DNA of 64,000 nucleotides from Duganella sp. BJB480 (GTDB lineage: Bacteria; Pseudomonadota; Gammaproteobacteria; Burkholderiales; Burkholderiaceae_D), in assembly GCA_003416985.1 (NCBI GenBank), contig QVIN01000004.1, forward strand, positions 186,001 through 250,000, written 5' to 3'. The position numbers and the translations under genes are program-made. The notes beneath the pieces are model-generated. The model was not told the origin of the DNA, ran no database searches, and saw nothing but the letters and a program-made list of their open reading frames with translations. Positions 24,189-34,659 of this stretch are shown here, in pieces. Position 1 is the stretch's first letter, and every line of letters begins with the position of its first letter.

Positions 24189-26018
24189 TTACTCCACTGT
24201 CACCGACTTGGCCAGGTTGCGCGGCTTGTCCACATCGGTGCCGCGAGCCAGCGCCGAGTGGTAGGCCAGCAGCTGCAGCGACACCACGTGCAGGATCGGC
24301 GACAGCAGGCCGTAGTGTTCCGGCAGACGAATCACATGCACGCCTTCGCCCGAGGTGATGCGCGAGTCGACGTCGGCGAACACGTACAGCTGGCCGCCGC
24401 GCGCGCGCACTTCCTGCATGTTGGACTTCAGCTTCTCGATCAGCGCGTCGTTCGGAGCGATGGTCACGACCGGCATTTCCTCCGTCACCAGCGCCAGCGG
24501 GCCGTGCTTCAGTTCGCCCGCAGGATACGCTTCGGCGTGGATGTAGGAAATCTCTTTCAGCTTCAGCGCGCCTTCCAGCGCGATCGGGTAGTGCATGCCG
24601 CGGCCCAGGAACAGGGCGTTTTCCTTGCGGGCGAAATCTTCCGACCAGGCGATGATCTGCGGCTCCAGCGCCAGCACGGCGGAAATCGCTACCGGCAGGT
24701 GGCGCATGGCTTTCAGGTGCTGCTCTTCTTCGGCGTCGGTCAGGCGGCCGTTGACTTGCGCCAGCGACAGGGTCAGCAGGAACAAGGCTGCCAGCTGCGT
24801 GGTGAAGGCCTTGGTCGAGGCCACGCCCACTTCCACGCCGGCGCGGGTGATGTAAGCCAGCTTGCACTCGCGCACCATGGCGCTGGTCGAGACGTTGCAG
24901 ATCGTCAGCGTGTGCTCCATGCCCAGGCTGCGCGCGTGCTTGAGCGCGGCCAAGGTGTCGGCGGTCTCGCCGCTTTGCGAGATGGTGACCACCAGCGTGT
25001 TCGGATGCGGCACGCTGTCGCGGTATCGGTATTCGCTGGCGATCTCGACGTTGACCGGGATCTTGGCCACCGATTCGATCCAGTACTTGGCGGTCAGGCC
25101 GGAGTAGTAGCTGGTGCCGCAGGCCAGGATCAGCACGCGGTCGATCTGCTTGAAGACGTTGTAGGCGCCGTCGCCGAACAGTTCCGGCATGATGCCGGTG
25201 ACGCCTTCGAGCGTGTCGCCGATGACGCGCGGCTGTTCGAAGATTTCCTTCTGCATGTAGTGGCGGTACGGGCCCAGCTCGGCCGCGCCGGTGTGCGCCT
25301 GCACGGTCTTGACTTCACGCGTGACCGGCTTGCCGTTGACGTCGACGATCCAGGTGCGGGCCAGTTGCAGGTCGACCACGTCGCCTTCTTCCAGGTAGAT
25401 GATCTGGTCGGTGGTGCCGGCCAGCGCCATCGCGTCCGAGGCGACGAAGTTCTCGCCCTGGCCCAGGCCGACGATCAGCGGCGAGCCCTGGCGCGCGGCC
25501 ACCACGCGGTGCGGCTCTTCGCGCGCGAACACGGCGATCGCGTAGGCGCCGTGCAGACGCTTGACGGCTTGCTGGACGGTGTCGAACAGGTCGCCGTTGT
25601 ACATGTGGTCGACCAGGTGGGCGATCACTTCGGTGTCGGTCTGGCTCTGGAAGACGTAGCCGAGCGCGGTCAGTTCGGCGCGCAGTTCGTCGTGGTTTTC
25701 AATGATGCCGTTGTGGACCAGGGCGATGCGCGCCTGTTCGGTGGTCGGCGAGAAGTGCGGGTGGGCGTTGTGCGATGCCGGCGCGCCGTGCGTGGCCCAG
25801 CGGGTGTGGGCGATGCCGGTGAAGCCCTGCATGCCGACTTCGGCGATCTGCTTTTCCAGGTCGGCCACGCGCGAGGTGCTGCGCGAGCGCTGCAACTGGC
25901 CATCCACGTGCAGGGCGACGCCGCAGGAGTCGTAGCCGCGGTATTCCAGGCGCTTGAGGCCTTCGATCAGGATGGGGGTGATGTTGCGTTGCGCTACCGC
26001 GCCGACGATGCCGCACAT
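24189..26018 (-). CDS. glmS: Glutamine--fructose-6-phosphate aminotransferase (isomerizing)
   Basis: GlmS makes glucosamine-6-phosphate from fructose-6-phosphate and glutamine, the first step toward UDP-GlcNAc. The 609-residue protein starts [12 protein letters not shown], where Cys2 is the glutaminase nucleophile. It has HTRWATHG and a type-2 glutamine amidotransferase domain, then two SIS sugar-isomerase domains ([51 protein letters not shown]). The end ...[11 protein letters not shown] is the standard GlmS C-terminus, whose codons form the Tn7 attachment recognition site. Insertion of the Tn7-like element has placed transposon DNA where the terminator would be expected. It is divergent from an Lrp-type gene. 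Confidence 0.98.
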   Translation of the reverse strand: MCGIVGAVAQRNITPILIEGLKRLEYRGYDSCGVALHVDGQLQRSRSTSRVADLEKQIAEVGMQGFTGIAHTRWATHGAPASHNAHPHFSPTTEQARIALVHNGIIENHDELRAELTALGYVFQSQTDTEVIAHLVDHMYNGDLFDTVQQAVKRLHGAYAIAVFAREEPHRVVAARQGSPLIVGLGQGENFVASDAMALAGTTDQIIYLEEGDVVDLQLARTWIVDVNGKPVTREVKTVQAHTGAAELGPYRHYMQKEIFEQPRVIGDTLEGVTGIMPELFGDGAYNVFKQIDRVLILACGTSYYSGLTAKYWIESVAKIPVNVEIASEYRYRDSVPHPNTLVVTISQSGETADTLAALKHARSLGMEHTLTICNVSTSAMVRECKLAYITRAGVEVGVASTKAFTTQLAALFLLTLSLAQVNGRLTDAEEEQHLKAMRHLPVAISAVLALEPQIIAWSEDFARKENALFLGRGMHYPIALEGALKLKEISYIHAEAYPAGELKHGPLALVTEEMPVVTIAPNDALIEKLKSNMQEVRARGGQLYVFADVDSRITSGEGVHVIRLPEHYGLLSPILHVVSLQLLAYHSALARGTDVDKPRNLAKSVTVE

Positions 26019-26124
26019 AGAATACCTCGCTAAAAATAAGTGTAGCCATGCTAGAGCATGACTTCTGAAATATGCTTTCTAAATCCTGTATATTTTGGAA
26101 TATTCTTTCACCAGTGTGAACATG

Positions 26125-26139
26125 TGAAATATTATTTCA
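26125..26139. promoter_or_regulatory. Palindrome TGAAATATTATTTCA, probable Lrp-type site
   Basis: A perfect 6-bp-arm palindrome (3-bp centre) lies 18 bp upstream of the Lrp/AsnC start, in AT-rich DNA shared with the glmS promoter region. Lrp-family proteins bind such AT-rich palindromes, so it is likely autoregulatory and may also affect glmS. Confidence 0.5.
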
Positions 26140-26157
26140 TTTTTGAGGATTATTTTT

Positions 26158-26610
26158 ATGGATGAGATAGATCGTCGCATTTTGAATGCGCTGCAGATTG
26201 ATTCGTCACAGACAAACAGCGAGCTGGCGCTGGCGGTCCACGTCTCCGCGCCGACGTGTTTGCGGCGGGTCAAGCATCTGACCGAAAGCGGGGTGATCCA
26301 GCGCCAGGTGGCCATCGTGGCGCCGGAGAAGGTCGGCCCCAGCCTGACGGCGATTGTGGAAATCTCGCTGGATGTCCAGGCCGCCGAGCGCATGGCCGAG
26401 TTCGAGGCCCATGTGGCCGACGACGATGCCGTGCTGCAGTGCTACCGCGTGGCGCCGGGGCCGGATTTCGTGCTGGTCGTGCAGGTGGCGGACATGCCGG
26501 CCTACCACGCGCTGGCGCACCGCCTGTTCGCCACACAGACCAATGTACGCAACGTCAAAGCCTACTTTTCCACCTTCCGCAGCAAATTCGAGACGCGGAT
26601 CGCGGTTTAG
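26158..26610 (+). CDS. Lrp/AsnC-family transcriptional regulator
   Basis: A 150-residue regulator. The N-terminal helix-turn-helix runs through MDEIDRRILNALQIDSSQTN and LALAVHVSAPTCLRRVKHL. The C-terminal RAM ligand-binding domain includes VLQCYRVAPGPDFVLVVQVADM and ends FRSKFETRIAV. ATG 26158 is chosen, with GAGG about 10 bases upstream; the five codons before it lack support. It is divergent from glmS and followed by a 370-bp gap rich in DnaA boxes. The ligand is probably an amino acid, but which one is not visible. Confidence 0.92.
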   Translation: MDEIDRRILNALQIDSSQTNSELALAVHVSAPTCLRRVKHLTESGVIQRQVAIVAPEKVGPSLTAIVEISLDVQAAERMAEFEAHVADDDAVLQCYRVAPGPDFVLVVQVADMPAYHALAHRLFATQTNVRNVKAYFSTFRSKFETRIAV

Positions 26611-26937
26611 CGACTTATCCCGGGCTTGTTCAATGGCTTCTGCACAGGTTTATCCACACTGGAGTGATGGCGGGAAATGTTTTCCCGTCTTTTCCACGGC
26701 TTTTCCAACAGCTATGCACGGGCTTACACACAACCTTATCCACAGTAAATAGTTATCCTGATTTACTCACATGATTTCCCACAGGCTTATCCACACCAAG
26801 GACTGAAGCGTGGCTGCATGCCGTCGCGCGCGGTCACTTTTCTCCTGCTAGCATAGTTGTGCAACTGTTTTCCCCGGCTTATACGCGGCTTTTTCACCGC
26901 TTATCCGATGGCTTCTCCACATCGTTATCCACAAATG
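26611..26937. other. Gap with four identical DnaA boxes
   Basis: TTATCCACA occurs on the plus strand at 26650-26658, 26736-26744, 26787-26795 and 26925-26933. Near matches such as TTATCCGAT lie between. No gene is apparent. The cluster could titrate DnaA, regulate neighbours or be an origin-related site. There is no clear AT-rich unwinding stretch or TAG trinucleotide run here. Confidence 0.6.
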
Positions 26938-26963
26938 AAAAAAGCCGGGACATGTCCCGGCTT
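26938..26963 (-). terminator. glmU intrinsic terminator
   Basis: A perfect inverted repeat with the core GCCGGGACATGTCCCGGC is followed on the minus strand by a run of six T. It lies about 20 bp after the glmU stop codon. Confidence 0.85.
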
Positions 26964-26982
26964 CCTGTGGAGCGTGGTGCCG

Positions 26983-28347
26983 TTACTTCGGCTTTTTAAC
27001 CGGGCGGCTCCAGTTTTCGACGGTGAGCTGACGCGCGCGGGAAATCGTCAGCTTGCCGGCCGGCGCATCCTTGGTCAGCGTGGTGCCCGCGCCCAGCGTG
27101 GCGCCCTTGCCGACAGTCACCGGTGCCACCAGCTGGCTGTCGCTGCCGATGAAGGCGTCGTCTTCGATCACGGTACGGAACTTGTTGGCGCCGTCGTAGT
27201 TGCAGGTGATGGTGCCGGCGCCGATGTTGACGCGCGAGCCGATCGTCGCGTCGCCGATGTAGGCCAGGTGGTTGGCCTTGCTGTGCGCGGCGACCTGGCC
27301 GTTCTTGATTTCAACGAAGTTACCCACATGCACATCCTCCGCCAGCACGGTGCCGGGGCGCAGGCGCGCGTACGGGCCGATGATGGACACTTCACCCACC
27401 ACCGCCTCTTCGATGTGGCAGAACGGCTTGATCTGGGCGCCGGCCAGGATGCGGGAATTGACGATCACGCAGTGCGGGCCGACGCGCACGCCATCGGCCA
27501 GCTCGACCTTGCCTTCAAACACGCAGCCGACGTCGATGGTGACGTCGCGGCCGCAGACCAGCTCGCCACGCACGTCGATGCGGGCCGGGTCCATCAGCGT
27601 CACACCCTGTTCCAGCAATTTCAAGGCGATATTGGCCTGGTGGATGCGTTCCAGCTCGGCCAGCTGCACCTTGCTGTTCACGCCCGCCACCTCCCATTGC
27701 GCCGACGGCTGGGCCGACACCACCGGCACGCCATCCGCCACCGCCATGGCGACGATGTCGGTCAAATAGTACTCGCCCTGGGCGTTGTTGTTCTTCAGCG
27801 CGCCCAGCCATTGCTTCAGGCGCGCGGTCGGCACCACCATGATGCCGCTGTTGATCTCTTTGATGGCACGTTCGACTTCGTTGGCGTCTTTTTGCTCGAC
27901 GATGCGGACGATTTCGCCGTTTTCACGGACGATGCGGCCGAGGCCGAAGGGATCGTCCTGCACCACGGTCAGGATGCCCAGCTTGTCCTTGCCGGCCACA
28001 TCCACCAGCGCCTGCAGCGAGGCGGCGGTGGTCAGCGGCACGTCGCCGTACAGGATCAGGGTGGCCGCGCTGTCGTCCAGCTCGGGCAGCGCCTGCATGA
28101 CGGCGTGGCCGGTGCCCAGCTGCGGTTCCTGCAGCGCGGTGGCGACTTTTTCCGGCTGCGCCGCCAGCATCTCCAGCACGGCTGCGCCGCCGTGCCCGTA
28201 AATCACGCATAATTGGCTGGCAGACAGGCTACGCGCCGTATCCAGAACGTGCGACAACAGCGGCTTGCCCGCCAGTGGATGCAACACTTTCGGCAGCGCG
28301 GATTGCATGCGTTTGCCCATGCCGGCTGCGAGGATAACTACGTTCAT
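26983..28347 (-). CDS. glmU: Bifunctional GlmU, UDP-GlcNAc pyrophosphorylase / GlcN-1-P acetyltransferase
   Basis: GlmU acetylates glucosamine-1-phosphate and then uridylylates it, completing UDP-GlcNAc synthesis for peptidoglycan and LPS. The 454-residue protein starts [20 protein letters not shown], the nucleotidyltransferase signature. The C-terminal half has the left-handed beta-helix hexapeptide repeats, with [20 protein letters not shown] and [17 protein letters not shown] segments ([17 protein letters not shown]). ATG 28347 is used; the longer TTG start at 28356 is unlikely. It shares the amino-sugar pathway with glmS, 1 kb away. Confidence 0.98.
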   Translation of the reverse strand: MNVVILAAGMGKRMQSALPKVLHPLAGKPLLSHVLDTARSLSASQLCVIYGHGGAAVLEMLAAQPEKVATALQEPQLGTGHAVMQALPELDDSAATLILYGDVPLTTAASLQALVDVAGKDKLGILTVVQDDPFGLGRIVRENGEIVRIVEQKDANEVERAIKEINSGIMVVPTARLKQWLGALKNNNAQGEYYLTDIVAMAVADGVPVVSAQPSAQWEVAGVNSKVQLAELERIHQANIALKLLEQGVTLMDPARIDVRGELVCGRDVTIDVGCVFEGKVELADGVRVGPHCVIVNSRILAGAQIKPFCHIEEAVVGEVSIIGPYARLRPGTVLAEDVHVGNFVEIKNGQVAAHSKANHLAYIGDATIGSRVNIGAGTITCNYDGANKFRTVIEDDAFIGSDSQLVAPVTVGKGATLGAGTTLTKDAPAGKLTISRARQLTVENWSRPVKKPK

Positions 28348-28389
28348 AGGTGCCAAGTCAAAGAGAGTTAATCAAAGCGAAAGTTTAAC

Positions 28390-29271
28390 ATGCCAATTAT
28401 CCACAGCCGCGCACTGCGCCGCCTTTTGATGGTTATCCTCCTGGCTGTCCTGGCCGGCTGCAGCTCGTTGCGCCTGGCCTACAACCACGGCGATACCTTG
28501 CTGTACTGGTGGCTGGACGCCTACGTCGACCTCAACTCCGATCAAAAGACCTGGGTCAAGCGGGATATCGACGAGCTGTTCCGCTGGCATCGCAAGACCC
28601 AGCTGCACGACTATGCGCAAATCCTGCAGACGGCGCAGCGCCAGCTGGCCGGCAACCCGACGACAGCCGACCTGATCGGCGATTACGACGAGGTCAAAAG
28701 CCGCACGCAACTGCTGCTGTTCAAGGCGCTGCCGGAATTGGCCGACCTGGCGCGCTCGCTGCAGCCGGACCAGATCGCCACGCTGGAAAAGAAATTCGCC
28801 GCCAACAACGCCGAGTTCCGCAAGAAGAACATGAAGGGCGACCTGGATGCCCAGCTGAAGTTCCGCTATAAAAAATCGATGGAGCAGTTCGAGCTTTGGT
28901 TCGGCAATTTCAGCCCGGAGCAGGAAGCGCAAATCCGCAAGGCCTCCGACGCGCGGCCGCTGGACAACGACATCTGGCTGGACGAGCGCATGCGCCGCCA
29001 GAAAAACATCCTGACCCTGGTGCAAAAGGTGCAGCGCGAAAAGCTGAACAAGGAAGCGACGATGGCGCTGATCCACACGCTGATCAGGGACACCTTCGAG
29101 CGCCTCGAACATTCCGAGCGCAAACAGTTCTTCGACGCTTACGAAGCCTCCACGGCCCAGCTGGTCCTGACCGTCGTCAAGATCGCCACGCCGGCCCAGA
29201 AAACCCACGCGCAGAAGCGCATGCAGGGCTGGATCGACGACTTCAACAGCCTGTCGGCGGAACCCCGCTAA
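28390..29271 (+). CDS. DUF6279-type lipoprotein
   Basis: A 293-residue lipoprotein. After basic residues (HSRALRR) come a hydrophobic stretch, MVILLAVLAGC, with a clean LAGC lipobox, and the sequence SSLRLAYNHGDTLLYWWLDAYVDL. The rest is a helical, charged domain with repeated Trp and Lys/Glu patterns. I recognise the NHGDTLLYWWLD style as the DUF6279 lipoprotein family, whose function is unknown. It is divergent from glmU, with 42 bp between the two starts. A DnaA-box-like TTATCCACA lies in its first codons (28397-28405). Confidence 0.85.
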   Translation: MPIIHSRALRRLLMVILLAVLAGCSSLRLAYNHGDTLLYWWLDAYVDLNSDQKTWVKRDIDELFRWHRKTQLHDYAQILQTAQRQLAGNPTTADLIGDYDEVKSRTQLLLFKALPELADLARSLQPDQIATLEKKFAANNAEFRKKNMKGDLDAQLKFRYKKSMEQFELWFGNFSPEQEAQIRKASDARPLDNDIWLDERMRRQKNILTLVQKVQREKLNKEATMALIHTLIRDTFERLEHSERKQFFDAYEASTAQLVLTVVKIATPAQKTHAQKRMQGWIDDFNSLSAEPR

Positions 29272-29324
29272 GGCCCATATGGTATAGTGGCCCCTGTTGA
29301 ATCAATGACTTAGAACACAGCCAC

Positions 29325-29975
29325 ATGCCAAAGAAGCCCGCCAGCAAAGCAGCGAAACCCGCCAAAGTCCCGGTCCACGGTCCCCAGCACAGCAACCAGG
29401 TGCGCATCATCGGCGGCGCCTGGAAGCGCACGCCGCTGCCGGTGCTGAGCGCCTCCGGCCTGCGCCCGACGCCGGACCGCGTGCGCGAGACCGTGTTCAA
29501 CTGGATCAATCACCAGCGCGACGGCTATTGGGCCGACGCCCAGGTGCTGGACTTGTTCGCCGGCAGCGGCGCGCTGGGTTTCGAGGCGGCCAGCCGCGGT
29601 GCACAATCGGTGACGATGATCGACACCGTGGTGCCGGTGGTGCGCCAGCTGGAAGACATCAAGGCCAAGTTGAAGGCCGAGAACGTGCAGATCATGCGCG
29701 CCGACGCGCTGGCCGTGGCCCAGTCGGCCGCCGCGCGCGGCCAGAAGTACGACCTGATCTTCCTCGATCCGCCGTACCAGCAGGAGTTCCTCGAACGTTG
29801 CCTGCCGCTGTGCACGCGCATTTTGAAGGAGGGCGGCCTGATCTACGCCGAATCCGGCCTGGCGCTGGAGTTCGACGAGGGCGACGTGCCGGAATGGATG
29901 GCGCCGTGGGAAGTGATCCGGGCTGACAAGGCCGGGATGGTGTTCTATCATTTGTTGAAGCACAAGGCCCTCTAA
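29325..29975 (+). CDS. rsmD: 16S rRNA (guanine(966)-N(2))-methyltransferase RsmD
   Basis: RsmD methylates G966 of 16S rRNA in the assembled small subunit using S-adenosylmethionine. The 216-residue protein has a short Lys/Ala-rich N-terminal extension, then VRIIGGAWKRTPLPV. It carries the SAM-binding VLDLFAGSGALGFEAASRGA and the catalytic motif DLIFLDPPYQQ, the (N/D)PPY signature of amino-methyltransferases. It precedes coaD, an arrangement common in proteobacteria. Confidence 0.96.
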   Translation: MPKKPASKAAKPAKVPVHGPQHSNQVRIIGGAWKRTPLPVLSASGLRPTPDRVRETVFNWINHQRDGYWADAQVLDLFAGSGALGFEAASRGAQSVTMIDTVVPVVRQLEDIKAKLKAENVQIMRADALAVAQSAAARGQKYDLIFLDPPYQQEFLERCLPLCTRILKEGGLIYAESGLALEFDEGDVPEWMAPWEVIRADKAGMVFYHLLKHKAL

Positions 29976-30046
29976 ACGCCCGTATTTGCCGTTAAATAGA
30001 CCCCAAGCAGCCCCAAATTAAGGCAGAAAGGGTTTTTCAGGCATAA

Positions 30047-30847
<801 letters not shown>

Positions 30848-30979
30848 CGAGCCTAAAAAAGCATGACCGTGCGGCCAATTTGCGCCGCAGCGCGTTTTTG
30901 CCCCGCTCCCGGTGGTATATTCCAGCAACGCCCGCATCGCAGGCGGGACGCTGGCATTCACCATCCTCGGAGACAATTC

Positions 30980-31573
30980 ATGAATCGCAGAAACATCATC
31001 AAGAGCCTGATGGCAGCCGCCTTCCTGGCCGGCAGCTTCAGCCTGCCCGCATTTGCCGCCGTGGAAGTGGCCGGCGTCAAGTTCGACGACAGCATCAATG
31101 TCGCCGGCAAGGAACTCAAGCTCAACGGCGCGGGCCTGCGGACCAAGGTGATCTTCAAGGTCTACGCCGCCGGCCTCTACCTGACCGAAAAGAAAACCAC
31201 CGTACCGGACGTGCTGGCCACGCAGGGACCGCGCCGCGTGGCGATCACGATGCTGCGCGAAGTGAGCTCGGAAGACTTCGGCAAGGCCTTCATGGAAGGC
31301 CTGAACAACAACACCGACAAGAACGAGCGCAGCAAGATCCTGCCGCAGACGATGAAGTTCGGCGAGGTGTTCGCGCAGATCCAGACGCTGAAAAAGGGCG
31401 ACCAGCTGACGCTGGACTGGAACCCGGGCGAGGGCACGCAGTGCTATCTGAACGGAAAGAAAATCGGGGAATTGATGCCGGACGTGGCGTTCTACAACGC
31501 CGTGCTGCGCATCTGGCTGGGCGACAAGCCGGTCGACAGCTCGTTGAAGCCCGCCCTGCTGGGCGAGAAGTAA
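30980..31573 (+). CDS. Secreted chalcone-isomerase-like protein
   Basis: A 197-residue protein with a Sec signal peptide (MNRRNIIKSLMAAAFLAGSF to AFAA). A chalcone-isomerase-like fold domain follows, starting VEVAGVKFDDSINVAGKELK. VKFD, KVYAAGLYL and VTMLREVSSEDF-like segments match the bacterial CHI-like family, which is usually periplasmic and of unknown role; it is not expected to isomerise flavonoids. The start is set at ATG 30980 by the GGAGACAATTC ribosome region and the signal peptide; the upstream extension to 30863 is not coding. Confidence 0.9.
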   Translation: MNRRNIIKSLMAAAFLAGSFSLPAFAAVEVAGVKFDDSINVAGKELKLNGAGLRTKVIFKVYAAGLYLTEKKTTVPDVLATQGPRRVAITMLREVSSEDFGKAFMEGLNNNTDKNERSKILPQTMKFGEVFAQIQTLKKGDQLTLDWNPGEGTQCYLNGKKIGELMPDVAFYNAVLRIWLGDKPVDSSLKPALLGEK

Positions 31574-31582
31574 TGTTGCGGC

Positions 31583-31605
31583 GCGGTACCGGAGGCCGGT
31601 ACCGC
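31583..31605. terminator. Hairpin between convergent genes
   Basis: Perfect 10-bp arms (31583-31592 and 31596-31605, GCGGTACCGG) enclose a 3-bp loop. There is no strong T run on either side. It may end transcription weakly in both directions. Confidence 0.4.
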
Positions 31606-31615
31606 TGCTGAATAT

Positions 31616-31897
31616 TTAGGCACGCGAGGCCATGGCGCGCAGTTCGGCGGCGTGGCTCGGGTCGCCCTCCATCGAATTGAGCATGCGCTTGAGCATCATC
31701 GCATCGCGCATCTGGCGGCGCTGCAGCTGCTCTTCCTTGCTGCGCTTGGGTTTGACGACCAGCACGGCGGCCCGCGCCAGGCCGCGCAGCAGCGGTTTGA
31801 ACAGGACGGCCAGCGCGCACACGACGCCGCTCGCCAGCGCCAGCTCACCGGCGGCGATCAAGGAAATATTCTGTACGACTGAGATGATGGTGGACAT
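31616..31897 (-). CDS. Small hypothetical membrane protein
   Basis: A 93-residue protein (98 if the upstream ATG at 31912 is used). It starts MSTIISVVQNISLIAAGELA, with one long or two short hydrophobic stretches (GVVCALAVLFKPLLRG; ARAAVLVVK). A charged helical tail, KPKRSKEEQLQRRQMRDAMMLKRMLNSMEGD, follows. No family is recognised. Neither start has a clear ribosome site. Function unknown. Confidence 0.65.
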   Translation of the reverse strand: MSTIISVVQNISLIAAGELALASGVVCALAVLFKPLLRGLARAAVLVVKPKRSKEEQLQRRQMRDAMMLKRMLNSMEGDPSHAAELRAMASRA

Positions 31898-32068
31898 GTT
31901 GTTATACTGCATTTAGAATCAAGTGTAACTATAGTGCAGCGCAACATAAGTATCCAATTTACTTCCCCGATAACAATTATTCGTTTGGTGAATGGGATGT
32001 CTTATCATTGACGGGGAATCCATATTTCTCGATACTGCACTGACCCCAACCCCACATCCCGAGCCGAC

Positions 32069-33037
32069 ATGAGCTTTTTGACGCTGGACTTGAATTTGTT
32101 ACGCGTCTTCGACGCCGTGATGACAGAGCAGAACCTCACACGCGCCGCCGGCCACCTGGCCATGACCCAACCCGCCGTCTCCAACGCCATCAAGCGCCTG
32201 CGCGAGAGCCTGGGCGACGAGTTGCTGATCCGCACCGCCTACGGCGTCAAGCCGACCCCGCGCGCGGAAGCGCTGTGGCCGTCGGTGCGCAGCGCGCTGG
32301 CCAGCCTGGAAGCAGCCGTGGCGCCGGAGACCTTCGACGTGTCCGCCGCCCACGCCACCTTCCGCATGGCGATGGCCGACGCCACCGCCGCCTTCTGGCT
32401 GCCGTCGCTGATGCGTTCGATCGAGAGGGAGGCGCCGGGCGTCAACGTGCGCATGGTGCCGCTGACCACGCGCGAGCCGCGGCCGATGCTGCTGCGCGGC
32501 GATATCGACCTGGCGGTGGGCTTCTTCCCCGGCGTGGCGGCGCAGCTGTCGTACGAGACCGGTTCGCCGATCCGCCACGAGCGCCTGTATTCGGGACATT
32601 ATGTCTGCGTGATGCGGCGCGACCATCCGCTGTCCAAGGTCGACCTGACCCTGGACAACTATTGCAAGGCCAACCACTTGCTGGTGAGCTTCTCCGGCCG
32701 CGCGCACGGCCTGGTCGACGAGGCGCTGGCGCAGATCCAGCGCGAACGCCGCATCCTGCTGACGGTGAACCAGTTCTTCACGGCCGGCCGCGTGGTGGCC
32801 AATTCCGACCTGATCACGGTGCTGCCGCGCCACCTGATCGCCTCCACCGGCATGACCGACGCGCTGATTTCCAAGGAATTGCCGTTCCAGCTGCCGGCCG
32901 TGCACCTGGACATGCTGTGGCACGAGCGCGATGCGCGCAGCCCGGCCCACAAGTGGCTGCGCATGAACCTGGAAGGCATGAACACTGTGGCCCAGCGCAC
33001 CGCGCCGGGCACGGCGCCCAAGAACGACACCTATTGA
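32069..33037 (+). CDS. LysR-family transcriptional regulator
   Basis: A 322-residue regulator. The winged helix-turn-helix spans LLRVFDAVMTEQNLTRAAGH, LAMTQPAVSNAIKRLRESLGD and ELLIR. The effector domain begins near VSAAHATFRMAMADATAAFWLPSL and includes DIDLAVGFFPG. It resembles the NodD/LinR/PcaQ-like branch that responds to aromatic or small organic ligands. No operon partner is divergent from it, so its target is unclear. It ends one base before the convergent chemotaxis-receptor gene. Confidence 0.93.
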   Translation: MSFLTLDLNLLRVFDAVMTEQNLTRAAGHLAMTQPAVSNAIKRLRESLGDELLIRTAYGVKPTPRAEALWPSVRSALASLEAAVAPETFDVSAAHATFRMAMADATAAFWLPSLMRSIEREAPGVNVRMVPLTTREPRPMLLRGDIDLAVGFFPGVAAQLSYETGSPIRHERLYSGHYVCVMRRDHPLSKVDLTLDNYCKANHLLVSFSGRAHGLVDEALAQIQRERRILLTVNQFFTAGRVVANSDLITVLPRHLIASTGMTDALISKELPFQLPAVHLDMLWHERDARSPAHKWLRMNLEGMNTVAQRTAPGTAPKNDTY

Positions 33038-34603
33038 TTACTGGTGGCTGGAGCGGTAGCCGATGCGGAAACCGCCCCAGTGCTTGCCGTTCACATAGAT
33101 CGGCGCCGACAGGTCGTGCATCACCTCGCCGGTGTCGCGCTTGTAGGTTTGCAGCAGGAAAGGCTTGGTGTTCGAGCCGCAGCGCTTGCCGGTGCGGTCG
33201 CTGAAAATGCGCTTGGTGCGGTTGTTGACCATGTCGACGTCGTAATTGCCCGTCAACGGCTGCGAGAACTTCTTGTTGTGGGTGGGGAAATATCCATTGT
33301 TATCCACAGCGCCGGCGTAGGCCAGCTGCGGCATCGCCGCCAGCACGCCTTCCTGCAACTGCGGCAAAGCCCGGTCGGTGAAATCGTCGAAGCGGGTCTT
33401 GTGCTTGGGCGGATCGGTGTTCGGGATCGGCGTGTAGTGGCGGTCGAACAGCGCCTCGCGCGTGATCTTGCCGGAGGCGATGGCGGCCTCGAACAAGCGT
33501 CCCACCTGCACGGCCGCCTGCTGCGCGGCGACGCGGATGGCGTCGTGCGACGTTTCGATCGACGACTCGCCCAGCGCGCCGGTGATGACTTCGGCCCGTT
33601 CCGCCAGCGCCATCGCCGAGCTGGCGGCGCGCGGCAATTCCTTCTCGGTGGATAACAGGCTGTCGCGGATGCTGGCGATGGCGGCGGCGATTTCATCGGT
33701 GGTGACGACATGTTCGCGCGAGGCCCGCGCGATCTCGCCGATCTCTTCCTCCGACACGCCGGAGGAGCGCTCGATATTGCCCAGCAAGCCATGCACGGTT
33801 TCCACGTTGCCGGCGGCCTCGCTCACCTTGGCCGCCAGCGAATTCATGCCGGTGGCGGCCTTCTCGGCCTGCTGATTGATTTCGCGCACCATGATGCTGA
33901 TTTCGTCGGTGGCTTCCTTGGTGCGCAGCGCCAGCTGGCGCACTTCGCTGGCGACCACGGCGAAACCGCGTCCCTGCTCGCCGGCGCGCGCCGCCTCGAT
34001 GGCAGCATTCAGCGCCAGCAGGTTGGTGCGGGCCGAGATTTCGCTGATGGCCTCGGTGAATCCGTAAATCTTGCGAGAATTCGTTTGCAGGCTGGCCATG
34101 ACGGCCGCCGCAGTCTGCGCATCCTCGCGCGCCGTATTGATGCGCTGCAAACCGTGATCGGCCTCGGCGCGGCCGGTCACGGTTTCGCCGCGCACCTGGG
34201 CTGCGATCTTGGCGGCGCGCTCGGCGTTGGCCGCAATGGCGGCGGTGGCCTGCGCATTGTGGGCCGAGCTGCGGGCGATGCCGCCAGCTATCCCGACGTC
34301 CAGCTCGATTTTCTTTTTGACGGAATCGACGAAATATGAGGTTTCCGCCGCGCCGATCATGATGGCATCGATTTCATCGCCGACCACTTGAGCGAAGCGT
34401 TTGACGCCGCCCTCGTCGCTGTTCTGCCGGGCGGCCCACCACGCCACCAGGGCCCCGGCCAGCGCCGCCGGCGCGGCCGTGTAGACTAATGCGGCACCGT
34501 CGCCGGCCGCCAGCTTGAAGAGATATGCCAGGCAAGTACCACCAGCCGTTGCACCCAATAACCACAATCCACGTTGCACCAGCTTGTGCTGCAAAAGCTT
34601 CAT
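33038..34603 (-). CDS. Methyl-accepting chemotaxis protein with C-terminal sensor-like domain
   Basis: A 521-residue protein. The N-terminus has two membrane helices with almost no periplasmic loop ([38 protein letters not shown]). The signalling tip [20 protein letters not shown], followed by [18 protein letters not shown], is intact and will contact CheA/CheW. After it, from about residue 395, comes a separate domain ([20 protein letters not shown] and onward to [20 protein letters not shown]) of a cytoplasmic sensor type. Sensing at the C-terminus rather than in the periplasm suggests detection of an internal signal. The ligand is unknown. Confidence 0.92.
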   Translation of the reverse strand: MKLLQHKLVQRGLWLLGATAGGTCLAYLFKLAAGDGAALVYTAAPAALAGALVAWWAARQNSDEGGVKRFAQVVGDEIDAIMIGAAETSYFVDSVKKKIELDVGIAGGIARSSAHNAQATAAIAANAERAAKIAAQVRGETVTGRAEADHGLQRINTAREDAQTAAAVMASLQTNSRKIYGFTEAISEISARTNLLALNAAIEAARAGEQGRGFAVVASEVRQLALRTKEATDEISIMVREINQQAEKAATGMNSLAAKVSEAAGNVETVHGLLGNIERSSGVSEEEIGEIARASREHVVTTDEIAAAIASIRDSLLSTEKELPRAASSAMALAERAEVITGALGESSIETSHDAIRVAAQQAAVQVGRLFEAAIASGKITREALFDRHYTPIPNTDPPKHKTRFDDFTDRALPQLQEGVLAAMPQLAYAGAVDNNGYFPTHNKKFSQPLTGNYDVDMVNNRTKRIFSDRTGKRCGSNTKPFLLQTYKRDTGEVMHDLSAPIYVNGKHWGGFRIGYRSSHQ

Positions 34604-34659
34604 TTGTCCCCCGTTTTACCAGGCGCCTTGGGCGTCTCGACTAAATTATTTCCGTGACG

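Noticed and set aside
26256..26774. A 172-codon frame overlapping the Lrp/AsnC gene and the DnaA-box gap
   Set aside because: It is in another frame over the regulator gene and then runs across the repeat-rich gap, with no ribosome site or domain.
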